NCBI GenBank assembly: GCA_050184225.1
Contig: JBFXAN010000110.1
Coordinates: 1 to 22,156, forward strand
Length of the DNA: 22,156 nucleotides
Direction of reading: 5' to 3'
Origin: JBFXAN01 sp050184225
GTDB lineage: Bacteria > Chloroflexota > Dehalococcoidia > CAUJGQ01
Each line of letters begins with the position of its first letter. The first letter of the stretch is position 1. This document shows, piece by piece, positions 21,816-22,156 of this stretch. The position numbers and the translations under genes were made by a program. The notes under the pieces are model-generated. The model had not been told where the DNA came from. It worked only from the letters and a program-made list of their open reading frames with translations, and did no database searches.

Positions 21816-21986
21816 AACCGCAAAGACGCAGAGGACGCAAAGAAACGCAAAGGTCAGTCTTGTCATTCTGAGCGCCGCGAAGCATCTCGCCGTGAGTCTG
21901 GTCACATGGCGAGATGCTTCGTCGCTCCGCTCCTCAGCATGACAATGCGCCCTTTGCGTCCTTTGCGTCCTCTGCGTCTTTGCGGT
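21816..21986. repeat. Nested inverted repeats: family B element inside family A
   Basis: Outer arms about 21816-21853 and 21951-21986 (CCGCAAAGACGCAGAGGACG type) pair with each other. Inside them lies a second complete inverted repeat, 21861-21891 with 21908-21944 (TTCTGAGCGCCGCGAAGCAT type). The outer right arm ends in GCGGTGAAAGGA, immediately upstream of the next gene, and so supplies the start of its leader. Confidence 0.85.
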
Positions 21987-22000
21987 GAAAGGACGGTCAG

Positions 22001-22156
22001 ATGACAGCCGAACGGGTGGATGTGCGGAATGGGATTGATTGGGGGGAGTTCGAGGAGGCGCTGGGGGTCGTTGGGGCAGAGGCGAAGAATGCGCGGGCGC
22101 CGAAGGCGTCGCGGGTGCGGTGGCTGGGGGGGCTGAAGTTGAAGGTGGGGGTGCGG
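22001..22156 (+). CDS. 5' part of a probable OsmC-like protein, runs off the right edge
   Basis: 52 codons from ATG 22001, preceded by GAAAGGA (21987-21993), and still open at the edge. The residues NGIDWGEFEEALGVVGAEAK and RVRWLGGLKLKVGVR resemble the start of OsmC/Ohr-type peroxidase-like proteins (N-terminal 'NG(I/V)D' helix, then a strand 'RVxWxGGL'). The catalytic cysteines are beyond the window, so the family call is tentative. Confidence 0.5.
   Translation, partial: MTAERVDVRNGIDWGEFEEALGVVGAEAKNARAPKASRVRWLGGLKLKVGVR

Overview
The window is GC-rich and densely coded. A full-length bifunctional Rel, an LspA-RluD pair, a stand-alone TPR-LuxR regulator, PIN-type toxin-antitoxin modules, a cbb3-like oxidase with very small accessory subunits, and many long imperfect inverted repeats between genes together suggest Chloroflexota, probably near Thermomicrobia/Sphaerobacter. 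This is inference from gene content and style; there is no rRNA marker here.

Layout. 1-1854 (minus): the start of a gene leaving the left edge, and a TPR/LuxR regulator. 1855-2344: a gene-free stretch with a hairpin repeat and a promoter. 2345-5404 (plus): rel, a long hairpin repeat, then a translationally coupled pair (74-aa protein and a DUF456-like membrane protein). 5471-6082 (minus): a cytosolic sulfite-oxidase-like molybdoenzyme, convergent with that pair across a hairpin repeat. 6205-10107 (plus): lspA-rluD (overlapping), a Phd/PIN toxin-antitoxin module, and gltX with a terminator-like hairpin. 10108-10921: mostly gene-free, apart from a 40-aa membrane protein on the minus strand with its own promoter and terminator. 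10922-12512 (minus): three overlapping genes, an RraA-like protein, a basic 184-aa protein and an acidic Trp-rich 109-aa protein. 12676-12966 (plus): a 96-aa membrane protein. 13098-15832 (minus): a quinone-oxidoreductase-type dehydrogenase, a small ORF with a strong promoter, and an amidohydrolase. 16025-22156 (plus): a PPOx-like flavoprotein, a cbb3-like oxidase pair (ccoN, ccoO), a DUF433/DUF5615 toxin-antitoxin pair, two tiny membrane proteins, an AhpD/CMD-like protein, a MetE-C-type methyltransferase, and the start of a probable OsmC-like gene.

How the genes fit together. The respiratory cluster is the most interesting. CcoN has all six metal-binding histidines but lacks the cross-linked active-site tyrosine of canonical cbb3 enzymes. 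No diheme CcoP is present. Two tiny membrane proteins lie downstream, beyond an intervening toxin-antitoxin pair. The basic/acidic pair after RraA is a candidate undescribed toxin/antitoxin or toxin/immunity pair. Promoters repeatedly use an extended -10 (TGnTAnnnT) with little -35, and at least two start codons lie where transcription should begin (leaderless). Eight long inverted repeats of about five families sit between genes, two of them nested and one apparently forming the 3' end of a small ORF.
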